64,000 nt of DNA. Source: Deferrisoma camini S3R1. GTDB lineage: Bacteria; Desulfobacterota; Deferrisomatia; Deferrisomatales; Deferrisomataceae. This document shows, one piece after another, positions 63,330 to 64,000 of the stretch. The notes beneath the pieces are model-generated. The model was given only the letters and a program-made list of their open reading frames with translations. It was not told the origin of the DNA and searched no databases. A program made the position numbers and the translations under genes. How positions within the stretch are numbered: position 1 is the first letter of the stretch; each line of letters opens with the position of its first letter. The stretch is from contig NZ_JAFN01000001.1 in NCBI RefSeq assembly GCF_000526155.1, forward strand, positions 3,660,264-3,724,263. The letters run 5' to 3'.

Positions 63330-64000
63330 CTACGGCGAGATCCAGGTGCTCGTCCCGTCGGAGATCGACTCCAGCACCGGATCGATCATCCGCAGCTCCA
63401 GCTCGCTCTCGCTCTGGTCCACGAACACCCGGGCCGTGGCCTGGGGGCTCGTGCGGCCTGCCTCCACCACGGTGGTGGTGAGGAACGGGAACGCGGTGGG
63501 GTCCGAGCCGCCCACTCGCACGCGGAAGTCCACGAGATTCCGCTGGGCCGGGTCCACCTCCGGGTACTTCGTGCTGAGATCGGAGGGGGCGGCCTGGGTC
63601 TGTCCCCCGGGTACCGCGACGATCACGAGGGGCCCGAACGCCGGCCTCATGCGCAGGTAGAACGGGGCGCTCCGGTCCTGCCCGGCCACCTGGACCGTGG
63701 CCCCCCCGCCCTTGCGGCTCGCCCGGGCGCTGGCTCGGGCCAGGATCCGGGCCGTGCGCAGGTCCAGATCGGACTGGGTTAGCCGGGCGAGCCACGCCAC
63801 CCGGGCCCCGGCCTGGGGGTCGCCCTGCACCGCGTTCTCCGGGATCACCAGGGCCACCTGGTCCAGGGCGTAGGCGTGGGACGTATGGTTGGCCGAGTAG
63901 TTCTCCGGGGCTATGGAGTCGTTGATCACGTTGGCCAGCACCCCCGCGATGAGGCCTGCGGTGAGCTGGGCGCCGCTCACCTCGAACCGGAGGGATTCGG
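63330..64000 (-). CDS. Hypothetical protein (5' end outside window)
   Basis: At least 222 residues on the minus strand, open to the window edge, so the start lies beyond 64000. The readable part has no membrane helix but an alternation of strands, several YxxVDPAQRNLVDFRVRV-like beta segments and a C-terminus ending STWISP. I do not recognise the family. It converges with the MFS gene; the 96-base gap between them holds no clear terminator. Confidence 0.6.
   Translation of the reverse strand, partial: ESLRFEVSGAQLTAGLIAGVLANVINDSIAPENYSANHTSHAYALDQVALVIPENAVQGDPQAGARVAWLARLTQSDLDLRTARILARASARASRKGGGATVQVAGQDRSAPFYLRMRPAFGPLVIVAVPGGQTQAAPSDLSTKYPEVDPAQRNLVDFRVRVGGSDPTAFPFLTTTVVEAGRTSPQATARVFVDQSESELELRMIDPVLESISDGTSTWISP

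Overview
The window is about 64 kb of very GC-rich, densely coded bacterial DNA. Multiheme c-type cytochromes, sigma-54 activators, a TRAP carboxylate transporter, ferredoxin-linked 2-oxoacid oxidoreductase subunits, flagellar genes and a eukaryote-like glycogen gene set all fit a respiratory Deltaproteobacteria-type organism, such as a metal- or sulfur-reducing Desulfuromonadota or Deferrisoma relative. That placement rests on gene content only. I saw no rRNA, tRNA or CRISPR array.

Layout. 1-15.5 kb is a catabolic region, all on the plus strand: the end of a nitronate monooxygenase-like gene, a PAS/sigma-54 activator, three pieces of a sodium-pumping biotin decarboxylase, an acyl-CoA dehydrogenase, an AMP-forming acyl-CoA ligase, a thiolase-like protein, IorA/IorB, a three-part TRAP transporter and a tandem universal stress protein. 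15.5-19 kb holds a roadblock protein and an RluA-type pseudouridine synthase (minus strand), then an EF-hand lipoprotein and an outer-membrane protein (plus). 19-30.5 kb is a glycogen locus: a GH13-GH133 debrancher, a small CBM48 protein, GlgA, GlgB and GlgP. 30.5-35.1 kb, on the minus strand, carries flagellar genes (FlgN-like, FlgM-like, FliA, FliM, FliN/Y, PilZ). 36.3-37.9 kb is an intact IS701-type element inserted exactly at the stop codon of a Mo/W oxidoreductase gene. Aconitase and a FetAB-type exporter follow. 45-55.3 kb looks like an extracellular electron-transfer locus: an outer-membrane barrel, an 11-heme cytochrome, a 24-heme lipoprotein made of three octaheme modules, then a binding protein, histidine kinase and sigma-54 response regulator. 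55.3-64 kb has a short mobile-element relic, acetyl-CoA synthetase, an EamA permease, a YkgJ-like gene running into a broken phospholipase-D gene, and a DedA-metallophosphoesterase fusion with a PAP2 phosphatase and an MFS permease.

How the parts may work together. Two good sigma-54 (-24/-12) promoters were found, one before the decarboxylase genes and one before aconitase. Each has an upstream TGTC-N10-GACA-type site, which suggests that the PAS activator encoded at 832-2265 controls both organic-acid decarboxylation and entry into the TCA cycle. Acids imported by the TRAP system could be activated to CoA thioesters, dehydrogenated and decarboxylated with sodium export. Electrons could leave through the cytochrome conduit, whose adjacent binding protein-kinase-regulator trio probably senses a periplasmic ligand.

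Non-coding DNA is unusually structured. Degenerate heptamer repeats (GACCGNN) recur in four gaps, a composite intergenic repeat recurs near 5.5, 34.7 and 36.1 kb, and several long perfect hairpins sit at gene ends or just before start codons.
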